Source: UBA1234 sp964400015 (GTDB lineage: Bacteria > Bacillota > Clostridia > TANB77 > UBA1234). Taken from it: a DNA stretch of 20,034 nt. Of the stretch, positions 7,633-14,242 are shown in pieces; within the stretch, counting starts at the first letter, position 1, and the number at the start of each line of letters is the position of its first letter. The notes under the pieces were generated by a model. The model saw only the letters and a list, made by a program, of their open reading frames with translations, ran no database searches and was not told the origin of the DNA. The translations under genes and the position numbers were made by a program. The DNA lies in assembly GCA_964400015.1 (NCBI GenBank), contig CAYNRR010000021.1, positions 1 to 20,034 on the forward strand. Reading direction: 5' to 3'.

Positions 7633-8307
7633 TTATATATTTTTTATTTGCCAATCTATTGGTTCTTCTCCATTTGATAATAAAATTTCATTTGCCTTCG
7701 AAAAATGTTTGCATCCAAAAAATCCTCTATATGCCGACAATGGACTTGGATGTGGAGCTTTTAAAATATAATGATTTTTATTTGTAATTAGTGCTTCTTT
7801 TTGTTTAGCACATGACCCCCACATTAAAAATATTATGCTTTTTTCTCTCTTATTCAATTCTCTTATAATATTATCAGTAAAAGTTTCCCAACCACATGTT
7901 TTATGAGAATTTGCTTGATGAGCCCTAACTGTTAATACATTGTTAAGTAGTAAAACACCTTGTTTAGCCCAACTTTCTAAATATCCATTATTAGGTATGT
8001 AACAACCTAAATCTGATTCAAGTTCTTTATAAATATTTAATAATGATGGTGGAATATCTATTCCTGGTTTTACCGAAAAAGATAATCCATGTGCTTGCCC
8101 CTCTTCATGATAAGGATCCTGACCAATTATTACAACTTTTATATCATTGTAAGATGCATACTTCAAACTGTTAAATATATCATTCATATTAGGATATATA
8201 ACGTTATGAGTATACTCTTGTTTTAAAAACTCACGTATCTTTTTATAATATTCGCTATCAAATTCTTCTTTTAATATTTCATCCCATTCATTGCCTATAA
8301 CTACCAT
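7633..8307 (-). CDS. ung: Uracil-DNA glycosylase, family 1
   Basis: Removes uracil from DNA as the first step of base excision repair. The product is 224 residues from the ATG at 8305-8307; an upstream in-frame GTG at 8316 is less likely because AAGGG is too close to it. Motifs of family 1: the water-activating GQDPYH at residues 62-67 (catalytic Asp64), LLLN near 119-122, and the DNA-intercalation loop HPSPLSAYRGFFGCKHFS starting at His186. All key residues are intact. The gene has its own promoter. Its neighbour across the accessory island is nfo, the AP endonuclease acting on its product, and dut lies about 11 kb away. Confidence 0.97.
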   Translation of the reverse strand: MVVIGNEWDEILKEEFDSEYYKKIREFLKQEYTHNVIYPNMNDIFNSLKYASYNDIKVVIIGQDPYHEEGQAHGLSFSVKPGIDIPPSLLNIYKELESDLGCYIPNNGYLESWAKQGVLLLNNVLTVRAHQANSHKTCGWETFTDNIIRELNKREKSIIFLMWGSCAKQKEALITNKNHYILKAPHPSPLSAYRGFFGCKHFSKANEILLSNGEEPIDWQIKNI

Positions 8308-8358
8308 CGTATTCACACCCTTATAAATTATATCTACGTTAGAAGTATTTTATTATAC

Positions 8359-8387
8359 TGTATAAAAAAAATCAACTTTTAAAGCAA
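8359..8387 (-). promoter_or_regulatory. Promoter of ung
   Basis: TTGCTT (8382-8387), a 17-bp spacer and TATACA (8359-8364) on the minus strand, about 50 bp upstream of the ATG. It is back to back with the plus-strand promoter of the zinc-ribbon gene. Confidence 0.6.
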
Positions 8388-8407
8388 TGTACTATTAACA
8401 TAAATCA

Positions 8408-8436
8408 TTGACTAGACACCTTATAAGTGGTATAAT
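8408..8436 (+). promoter_or_regulatory. Promoter of the zinc-ribbon gene pair
   Basis: TTGACT (8408-8413), a 17-bp spacer and TATAAT (8431-8436) on the plus strand. The leader to the first ATG is about 63 nt and shows no obvious structure. Confidence 0.85.
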
Positions 8437-8505
8437 CACCTCGCAATTAAACCTTTATATCAATATTTCTAAAATTATATGAAATAAAAGGAGGTATTAA
8501 AAAGT

Positions 8506-10050
8506 ATGCCAATTGATAAAACAACATATGCATTGCGGCAACTCATTCCTAAAAGCTATCACTTTGATGGCTACAATGAATTGAATTGCCCTAACACCTC
8601 TGGCAAACCCTTTTTTTCTAGTAATGTCATTCAAATGGGAAATTATAATTTGACAACAAATTTAGAATCCACCGATGTTCTTCTACTGAACTTTTCTAAT
8701 GTTTGTCCATTGGGCGAAATAACTTTTGAAACCTATCGATTAACACTTTCCGAATTCATATCTAAGCTCAAAAAAGCTCTCACATCAAATAGCGACTTCA
8801 TAACATTCACCATTGTTCCGAAGTACAACCATATTACAGAAAGCTTTTGTTCTTTGGGCAAAAAGTGTTCTCACGAGTCTTTAGATTGTCGTCAGTTCTT
8901 ACGCAAAAAGCCATCTAAAGTTATGGCCGCTGTGTCTTTTAATCGTTCTGATGTAAAAGAAGCTCTTGCTTGTTTTCATGAAATTATTATTACAGGAGGA
9001 AATAATATGAAACCCAAAAACAACTTTTTCGGAATGAAATTCGAACTCGGTCCTTCCAAAGATCCCACCATTAAATCTACTATGATGGGCGTCAGCGTCA
9101 AAAACACAAACAATGGGAATTGGTACGTTTTTGACCCGGCCACTGGCACACGTAAGAATATGGCCGGCATGAAATTCGGTGATTTTCCCGTTATTTTGTT
9201 GCCCAGCAAGAATCTGGCAGTTGGTGATTTGATCAAACTTGATGGTAAATACCATTACGTAGCTGAAGTCGGAACGGGAAAAACCATTAAGCTCGTTGGT
9301 GCTGCTGATGGCGAAATTCGTGAAATTTATCCCGAAGAAAGCTTCATTCCCGGATTTAATATGTACACCAAGGTTATGGCTTTTGACCTCAAGACGCTTA
9401 CCGACCCCGTTTCAAAAGAAGGTTTGGGAAGTAATATTTTGGCCGCTATCTGTATGATGCAATGGGCAAATGGTGGCGAAGATGCTGAGTTTTCTCTCGA
9501 CAACATCAGCGATGATTCCTTCAACGGACTGGGTGCTTTCCTGCCCATGCTTCTCGCTTCTAAAGATGGAAATTTGAGCAACGTCTTTACAAATCCTGAC
9601 GGTACACCCAATTTACCCATGATGCTCATGCTCGGCAACGGCAGTGGCAATTCTAATTCCAACCAAATGATGCAGATGATGCTTATTACCCAGCTGCTCG
9701 GAGAAAAGAATCCTCTCACTGCAGCTATGCCTGCTTCCAACGTCCCAGCTCACAATACAAAGGTGGTTTGTGAAAAGTGTGGAACCACTTTTAATGATGC
9801 TGATACTGCTTTCTGCACCAAATGTGGTGGTAAAACGCATCCTGTCGTATCTGCAAGGACTACCTGCAGAAAATGTAACACGTTGCTCCGTGAAGGCGCA
9901 GCTTTCTGTCATGTATGTGGCACCAAAGTTGCACCAGACACCTGTCCTACTTGCGCTACTCCTTACGAGTTTGGCGACCTTTTCTGCTCTAAGTGTGGTG
10001 CATCTCTCGCATTGAAACCTGCTGGCGATTTGCCTGAAGAAAAAAAGTAA
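8506..10050 (+). CDS. Triple zinc-ribbon protein with beta-rich core; probable dual start
   Basis: 514 residues from the ATG at 8506 (GGAGG 11 nt upstream). Three parts are visible. Residues 1-167 are not recognised and contain a Cys/His cluster (C115, C121, H123, C128). Residues 168-300 (NFFGMKFELGP...GFNMYTKVMAFDL) form a beta-rich core that I recall from large-phage and scattered bacterial proteins of unknown function. Residues 300-415 are Met/Asn/Gly-rich and low in complexity. The C-terminus has three CxxC-x(10-11)-CxxC ribbons: C422/425/437/440, C454/457/468/471 and C480/483/494/497. A perfect AGGAGG before Met168 (9007) suggests a second 347-residue product. GC content rises in the second half. 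It is likely a protein-interaction scaffold; a catalytic role is not apparent. Confidence 0.8.
   Translation: MPIDKTTYALRQLIPKSYHFDGYNELNCPNTSGKPFFSSNVIQMGNYNLTTNLESTDVLLLNFSNVCPLGEITFETYRLTLSEFISKLKKALTSNSDFITFTIVPKYNHITESFCSLGKKCSHESLDCRQFLRKKPSKVMAAVSFNRSDVKEALACFHEIIITGGNNMKPKNNFFGMKFELGPSKDPTIKSTMMGVSVKNTNNGNWYVFDPATGTRKNMAGMKFGDFPVILLPSKNLAVGDLIKLDGKYHYVAEVGTGKTIKLVGAADGEIREIYPEESFIPGFNMYTKVMAFDLKTLTDPVSKEGLGSNILAAICMMQWANGGEDAEFSLDNISDDSFNGLGAFLPMLLASKDGNLSNVFTNPDGTPNLPMMLMLGNGSGNSNSNQMMQMMLITQLLGEKNPLTAAMPASNVPAHNTKVVCEKCGTTFNDADTAFCTKCGGKTHPVVSARTTCRKCNTLLREGAAFCHVCGTKVAPDTCPTCATPYEFGDLFCSKCGASLALKPAGDLPEEKK
8994..9009 (+). promoter_or_regulatory. Internal ribosome binding site and start codon in frame
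   Basis: AGGAGG (8994-8999), a 7-nt spacer and ATG (9007-9009) lie inside and in frame with the zinc-ribbon gene. The site is better spaced than that of the upstream start. The protein from here begins MKPKNNFFGMKFELGP, which is where I would expect the recognisable core family to start. Confidence 0.6.
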
Positions 10051-10082
10051 CATCAACTATTTGCATTTTAAGGTGATTTGTA

Positions 10083-10355
10083 ATGGGATTCAATGTTCGG
10101 AGTAGACTACTAGTTCATGAAGAACCTGTTGGTAGATGTATTGAGTGTCATAAAATTTACGATGGTGAAAAAAGTTTTTGCCCAGTTTGTGGCTCTAAAC
10201 TTTTGATCGAAAAACTCAAAATTTATGCAAACTTTGGCAAAAATGGCTTAACATCGTACACTTACAAATTGCCTAACGGAATTTCCATAAATTCTCGTGG
10301 CACTATGACACTTTCTCTGGCAAAAGGCATTTCTTATACTTCCAAAATTAAATAA
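10083..10355 (+). CDS. Small zinc-ribbon protein, DUF4236-like ends
   Basis: 90 residues, 32 nt after the larger zinc-ribbon gene and probably cotranscribed; an AAGGTGAT ribosome binding site precedes the ATG. A single ribbon is seen at C19xxC22 and C33xxC36. The N-terminus MGFNVRSR and the glycine-, serine- and basic-rich C-terminus (SINSRGTMTLSLAKGISYTSKI) remind me of DUF4236 proteins, which run MGFRFRK... to ...GLSYTSKI, as if a zinc ribbon had been inserted in the middle. This resemblance is from memory and unverified. There is no signal peptide or membrane span. The function is unknown; association with the preceding protein is inferred from the shared ribbon type and position. Confidence 0.75.
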   Translation: MGFNVRSRLLVHEEPVGRCIECHKIYDGEKSFCPVCGSKLLIEKLKIYANFGKNGLTSYTYKLPNGISINSRGTMTLSLAKGISYTSKIK

Positions 10356-10363
10356 CTACTACC

Positions 10364-10395
10364 AAAAGAGCATCTCTAAATTGAGATGCTCTTTT
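10364..10395. terminator. Bidirectional terminator between convergent genes
   Basis: AAAAGAGCATCTC (10364-10376) and GAGATGCTCTTTT (10383-10395) form a perfect 13-bp stem with a 6-nt loop and T-runs on both strands. It ends the zinc-ribbon transcript and the convergent PurA-like transcript. Confidence 0.92.
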
Positions 10396-10398
10396 CGT

Positions 10399-11622
10399 TT
10401 ATAAATATTGAATTATTTCTCTTCTTGTTAAACCATGAGTCGAATATATTCCGTGTACAGTAGGAATTTTTTCTTCAAAAATTTGTTTCGCCTTACTCAG
10501 GAATTTAGTGCCAGATATAGAATCCACATAACCATCTTGATAAAAATTAGTAAAATCATCTATCTGATCTAAACAAGTAAATGCAATATTGATATTTGCA
10601 GGTACCGAAATATTGCGCATATCTTTTTTTATTTCTCGCGTAAGCAAGTCAAAGTCCATATACGCATATCTTAATGCACCTTGAAATTCATTTGGAACAT
10701 TAGTTAAATCTTGTACTGATTTACTCGGCGTTCTCGACAATTCTCCTGGAATATCTCCAGCTCCATGTCTAGTCATATAACATCTACTAGTATAATATAT
10801 ATCTACTACAGACTTGTTGTTTAATCTTCTTATGACTTTCATCGCGTTTTTCACGCCTGTATTGGATGGAGTGCAGTTTTCCGGCAAACAGTCTGGATTA
10901 TACTGATCTAAAAGTAGGCCTTGCGCACCTTCAAACACCACATTGTCATAAGAAAGTAAGACACTATCCCCTAAGATCTTCACACTATTTACGAATTCTG
11001 CTGCAAAGAACATAAACATTTCGATAGCATCATCTTCTTGGATAAGTTTTGGATACTCTCCTGGTAATTCTGAAATTGAAAGGCCATATTCAGTTTTTAG
11101 ACGTTCTTCAACATATTCATTTTGAATAATCTTAAGTTTTTCTCTCAATTTTTCTTTATTTAGAAGATCTATTACAGTAATCCGATAGCGAAGATTTTTG
11201 CTTCGCTCCACTGTTTCGTTAATTCCCATTCCACAGCTTCCATGTCGCATCATACCACGCCACGTTTCAACAGCTTGGTTGATATACATATCCCAAAGTG
11301 TAGTTACTATCGCGTTCGGATTGACTATTTCATGTGGAAAAATATTAAACTCTTTTATCAAACGGTCCCGTTCAAGTGCATAAGAAATCGGATTCACTAT
11401 AAAATCTTCTGTCAAATATGTCACTGCTCCTGTAAATGTGCCAGCACCAAAATGTCTGAAAGCATGTCTTTTGCCATCAGGAGTCACAACGGTATGTGCG
11501 GCTTGTGCACCACCGTTGAAACGTACATTTATAGTACTCGGTGAATTACAGAGAACATCTGTAATATGTCCTTTTCCTTCATCACCAAACAAACTTCCGA
11601 TAACAATAGAACATTTTTTCAT
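10399..11622 (-). CDS. Adenylosuccinate synthetase (PurA) paralogue, altered substrate loop
   Basis: 407 residues against about 430 for PurA, which joins aspartate to IMP using GTP. Conserved: GDEGKG at residues 13-18 with the catalytic Asp14; RFNGGAQAAHTV with His43; FEGAQGLLLD; TPSNTG; a TRHGAGDIPGEL block like the TRVGxGPFPTEL of PurA; and a C-terminal YSTHG like the GTP-binding STGP. Changed: the IMP-contact GGxNAGH has become GGAQAAH, the GTTGRGIGP loop has become GSCGMGINE, and the GWLDLVALRYA region has become FQGALRYA. The fold and nucleotide use are probably kept but the substrate may differ. It retains the Asp, so it is not an obvious PurZ. It is the last gene of a three-gene operon with VWA and kinase-like proteins; the ribosome binding site is AAAGGAG. 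Confidence 0.85.
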   Translation of the reverse strand: MKKCSIVIGSLFGDEGKGHITDVLCNSPSTINVRFNGGAQAAHTVVTPDGKRHAFRHFGAGTFTGAVTYLTEDFIVNPISYALERDRLIKEFNIFPHEIVNPNAIVTTLWDMYINQAVETWRGMMRHGSCGMGINETVERSKNLRYRITVIDLLNKEKLREKLKIIQNEYVEERLKTEYGLSISELPGEYPKLIQEDDAIEMFMFFAAEFVNSVKILGDSVLLSYDNVVFEGAQGLLLDQYNPDCLPENCTPSNTGVKNAMKVIRRLNNKSVVDIYYTSRCYMTRHGAGDIPGELSRTPSKSVQDLTNVPNEFQGALRYAYMDFDLLTREIKKDMRNISVPANINIAFTCLDQIDDFTNFYQDGYVDSISGTKFLSKAKQIFEEKIPTVHGIYSTHGLTRREIIQYL

Positions 11623-11646
11623 ATATTGCTCCTTTTATCCATGAAA

Positions 11647-11670
11647 AGGAGAGGCTATTTTGCCTCCCCT
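11647..11670 (-). terminator. Attenuator-like hairpin between the VWA and PurA-like genes
   Basis: On the minus strand AGGGGAGGC (11662-11670) pairs with GCCTCTCCT (11647-11655), 9 bp with one G-U, loop AAAATA, then only TTTT. It lies in the 65-nt gap, ahead of the ribosome binding site of the PurA-like gene. It may lower expression of the last gene rather than stop it, because no separate promoter is evident. Confidence 0.6.
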
Positions 11671-11687
11671 CTTCATTCGTTTAAATT

Positions 11688-12635
11688 TTAAAAAACTTCA
11701 ATCGAAGTTTTGGGATCTTTGATAGATTCAGAAACTTTAACATTTTCCTCATGCTCTATCAAAGCTTCTTTAATCACACCACGAGTATATGCATCTTGTA
11801 TTTGCTGGATCGCCTCTGTCTTAGACATTCCCTCATGCATACGCAAAATTGTAGTGATGAGTTCTGGAATTTTTGTATGATCACTAAGATCACACGCATT
11901 TCCACCCATTAGATTTCTCCACTCAGTTACAACTGTAGAATAATATCCAGTGCCATGCAGTATAATATGATAACAGTTGAATTTTTCAGATGCCATCTCT
12001 AGGCAATCCATATCGAAGATTTTTCTTACATCAATGGAAGAATTTTCACCAAAAACTTTTTTGATATGATTACTAGTCAAACCTGGCGTGGGTCTTTCGT
12101 CACCAAAAGTGAAGATAAACCCTTTCTCACCACGCTTTTCATAGCAATCCATAGAAGTATGTTTGGCAGCAAAATACCACGGCAAAATATAACTTTCATA
12201 CGAATTAGGACCGCCACCTCTTTCAAGGAAGATGCTTTGCAACTGATCCAGTATTCTAAGGTCTGTTTCAAACTGTGTAACCTGCAAGGGGGCTACATCA
12301 TATTCTACATCACCCACACCCATAAACATGATATGAGGATTAAAAGAAACACTTTCATACACCAACTTAATTAGACGTGGAAACTCTTCTTTAATAAGAC
12401 TGAGCAAATACCGTCCCATAGAACCAGTAACATCTTCTGCCAAGATAATGCCACGAGAATGTGGCGATTCTGCAGAATCACGTGCCTCTCGAGGAAGTTT
12501 AATCTTCGAAGGATCAAAAGCCGGATTCATTCGATTTGCAGTAAAAACTTGCTGTGCATTTGTTGCTCGACCAATATGTGCATTTTCCCTATAGTATGCA
12601 CGATATTCTTCCGGAGTAGCAGATCTTCCACCCAT
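11688..12635 (-). CDS. Von Willebrand factor A domain protein
   Basis: 315 residues from the ATG at 12633-12635, with GGAGG 8 nt upstream. An in-frame TTG 15 bases earlier overlaps that site and is rejected. The N-terminus MGGRSATPEEYRAYYREN leads into a VWA fold with a MIDAS-type metal site, DVTGSM at residues 68-73 (the DxSxS position with Thr). It then has HIMFMGVGDVEYDVAPLQVTQFE, GGGPNSYESYILPWYFA and GFIFTFGDERP, where the later Asp and Thr ligands would lie. I recall this set of motifs from VWA proteins of large phages and some bacteria. It probably binds a partner through a divalent metal. It follows the kinase-like gene by 27 nt; no transmembrane segment or signal is present, so it is cytoplasmic. 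Confidence 0.87.
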   Translation of the reverse strand: MGGRSATPEEYRAYYRENAHIGRATNAQQVFTANRMNPAFDPSKIKLPREARDSAESPHSRGIILAEDVTGSMGRYLLSLIKEEFPRLIKLVYESVSFNPHIMFMGVGDVEYDVAPLQVTQFETDLRILDQLQSIFLERGGGPNSYESYILPWYFAAKHTSMDCYEKRGEKGFIFTFGDERPTPGLTSNHIKKVFGENSSIDVRKIFDMDCLEMASEKFNCYHIILHGTGYYSTVVTEWRNLMGGNACDLSDHTKIPELITTILRMHEGMSKTEAIQQIQDAYTRGVIKEALIEHEENVKVSESIKDPKTSIEVF

Positions 12636-12662
12636 AAATTTTACCTCCAAAATAAATTTATA

Positions 12663-13736
12663 TCATAATTCGCTTATATCAACGAACTTACGATCAGGAA
12701 AACTATCTTTCAAAACTCTTCTCCAGGCAACAAATTCCTCATAAGCATTTTTTTCACATTCGGAATCTGTTAACCACTTTATCATCGACTTAGGAACGCC
12801 TTCAAGATTTTCATCTATGTCAGAGCCCAACAAATCTAACCCTAATTGTCTGATACACATAGCATTCAATCTAAAGGAAGAATATCCATATGTATATTCC
12901 TGTGGAGTTAATTTGTTGTACACTTTTTTAGGAAGTGCCATAATTTTTTCATCGGCCCATGTAGAATAAAACCATCCACAATAAGCCCCAACAAATCTAT
13001 AATCATCGATTGTAAATTCCTCATTATTCTCTACAAATCTACCCCATGCAAAGAATAAATTGTCCACCGTAAACGCATTATAATTTATTCCGACAATTTC
13101 CAAATACGTATTAAGACTGTAAATCTTATTTAAAATAGAAGCAACATATCTTGCTTTTAATGTACATTCTGCAGAATTGTACTCGTCAAACGTTTTTTTA
13201 ATTTCCGAAAGATGATAAATATTTTTACAAGGTTTATCGATTATGATTACAAAATCACCTTCTGTTGTTTGTGAATTTGAAACAACATTAGGCAACATTG
13301 GTTCTATTGCTTGCCAATTTTTTTTGCTCAGATGCGAAAACTTTTTTGTCTTTTCAAGATAGTTTTGATGATACTTTCTGTACAATCTTGGGGTTACAAA
13401 AATAATTTGCCTATCTGTAACAAACATCTTAGAAACTTTCAAATCAGCCATATAATTATAGCAATATGTATGATTTCCATACTCATCACTAAACTTTAAC
13501 TGACCTTTTGAAATATACCGATAGTCACTACTTCCTCTTTCAAAAACATCTTTCGCTGCCCGATAAAGCAACGTTACCTTTTGCATAACAATAAAATTTT
13601 GGATACTGCTATATGCTTGTGGCCGATACGCTTCACTATACTCTTCAAATTCTTGCTCGATAGTATCCGGATTCATCGAAAAAATCTCATCTGGAGACGA
13701 TGCATCCATAATAACCTTTTCATTTTTCACAGACAT
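12663..13736 (-). CDS. Protein-kinase-like protein, probably inactive
   Basis: 357 residues, first gene of the operon, start ATG 13734-13736 with AAAGGA about 10 nt upstream. The second half (about 190-355) looks like the C-lobe of a protein kinase: an alpha-helical LKARYVASILNKIYSLNTYLE leads to INYNAFTVDNLFF (217-229). That stretch aligns with the catalytic loop HxDxKPxN but has Tyr for His, Ala for the catalytic Asp and Thr for Lys, keeping only the Asn. The stretch after it (FVGAYCGWFYS, then LDLLG and VAWRRVLKDSFPDRKFV) matches a family I remember as neighbours of phage-type VWA proteins. The N-terminal 150 residues are not recognised. A scaffold or sensor role is more likely than phosphotransfer. 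Confidence 0.75.
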   Translation of the reverse strand: MSVKNEKVIMDASSPDEIFSMNPDTIEQEFEEYSEAYRPQAYSSIQNFIVMQKVTLLYRAAKDVFERGSSDYRYISKGQLKFSDEYGNHTYCYNYMADLKVSKMFVTDRQIIFVTPRLYRKYHQNYLEKTKKFSHLSKKNWQAIEPMLPNVVSNSQTTEGDFVIIIDKPCKNIYHLSEIKKTFDEYNSAECTLKARYVASILNKIYSLNTYLEIVGINYNAFTVDNLFFAWGRFVENNEEFTIDDYRFVGAYCGWFYSTWADEKIMALPKKVYNKLTPQEYTYGYSSFRLNAMCIRQLGLDLLGSDIDENLEGVPKSMIKWLTDSECEKNAYEEFVAWRRVLKDSFPDRKFVDISEL

Positions 13737-13801
13737 TGTATCTACATCCTTTCAAAATTTGAATTATCCAATTTCACTAAACAACGTATTTAAGCGATAC
13801 A

Positions 13802-13830
13802 ATTCTACCATCTCTCCAACTATAAGTCAA
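13802..13830 (-). promoter_or_regulatory. Promoter of the kinase-like/VWA/PurA-like operon
   Basis: TTGACT (13825-13830), a 17-bp spacer and TAGAAT (13802-13807) on the minus strand, about 65 bp before the start codon. It is divergent from the promoter at 13870-13898. Confidence 0.8.
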
Positions 13831-13869
13831 CATAAATAAATATACTCGACTTTCATTTAAGTTTACATA

Positions 13870-13898
13870 TTGTTTTTTTACAAAGAATGTGTTACAAT
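13870..13898 (+). promoter_or_regulatory. Promoter of the 88-residue orphan gene
   Basis: TTGTTT (13870-13875), a 17-bp spacer and TACAAT (13893-13898) on the plus strand. The two divergent promoters are only about 40 bp apart and could share control. Confidence 0.7.
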
Positions 13899-13940
13899 CT
13901 CTATGTTACTTAAATTTATCCGAAAGGAGCTTTGATTCAA

Positions 13941-14207
13941 ATGAACCAAGCGACAGTTGAATGGAAGTTCGAGCTAAACACTGTAATCCCACTCATACGC
14001 ATTCGTGGAACCACTGATAATTCAGCCCCTATTGTAGAATCTTTGCTTATGACAAAAGCTCTCGAACTTATCGAAAGCGCCAAACGGTACAACGGATGTC
14101 CTTTCAGACACGATATTCCAACTACTCAAAATCCTTTAATGATATCGTTTACTCTCATTTTTAAAGATCATAAAAGCGTACAAAATTATATCAACACATT
14201 ACAATAA
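13941..14207 (+). CDS. Small protein of unknown function, island edge
   Basis: 88 residues starting MNQATVEWKFELN. The reading frame can be extended to a TTG at 13932, but that codon is 2 nt from the AAAGGAG site, whereas the ATG at 13941 is 11 nt away, the same spacing as the large zinc-ribbon gene. The predicted pattern is strand-strand (VEWKFELNTVIPLIRIRG), a helix (SLLMTKALELIESAKRY), then a strand and helix at the end (LMISFTLIFKDHKSVQNYINTL), consistent with a compact alpha/beta fold. There is no signal, membrane segment or metal motif, and I do not recognise it. It has its own promoter and ends in a strong terminator. Being divergent from the operon and close to its promoter, it may regulate or accompany the module. 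Confidence 0.7.
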   Translation: MNQATVEWKFELNTVIPLIRIRGTTDNSAPIVESLLMTKALELIESAKRYNGCPFRHDIPTTQNPLMISFTLIFKDHKSVQNYINTLQ

Positions 14208-14242
14208 AAAGTTGTCTTGACTATTGCAAGACAACTTTTTTT
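14206..14242. terminator. Bidirectional terminator between orphan gene and nfo
   Basis: GTTGTCTTG (14211-14219) pairs with CAAGACAAC (14227-14235), with a 7-nt loop and A/T runs on both sides that extend the stem. It serves the orphan gene on the plus strand and the nfo operon on the minus strand, whose last stop codon lies in the T-run. Confidence 0.92.

Noticed and set aside
8899..10056. Several long minus-strand frames opposite the zinc-ribbon gene
   Set aside because: They mirror the GC-richer plus-strand gene, lack ribosome binding sites and show no family resemblance; the CxxC ribbons on the plus strand are unmistakable.
10399..11622. Ordinary housekeeping purA
   Set aside because: The substrate loop and other core motifs differ too much from standard PurA and the gene sits in an accessory operon.
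10399..11622. Phage-type PurZ for 2-aminoadenine DNA
   Set aside because: The catalytic Asp of GDEGKG is retained and no companion PurZ-pathway genes are in the window, so the label is not supported.
8408..14242. Integrated prophage or insertion sequence
   Set aside because: No integrase, transposase, inverted terminal repeats, attachment repeats or phage structural genes were found, only families that also occur in large phages.
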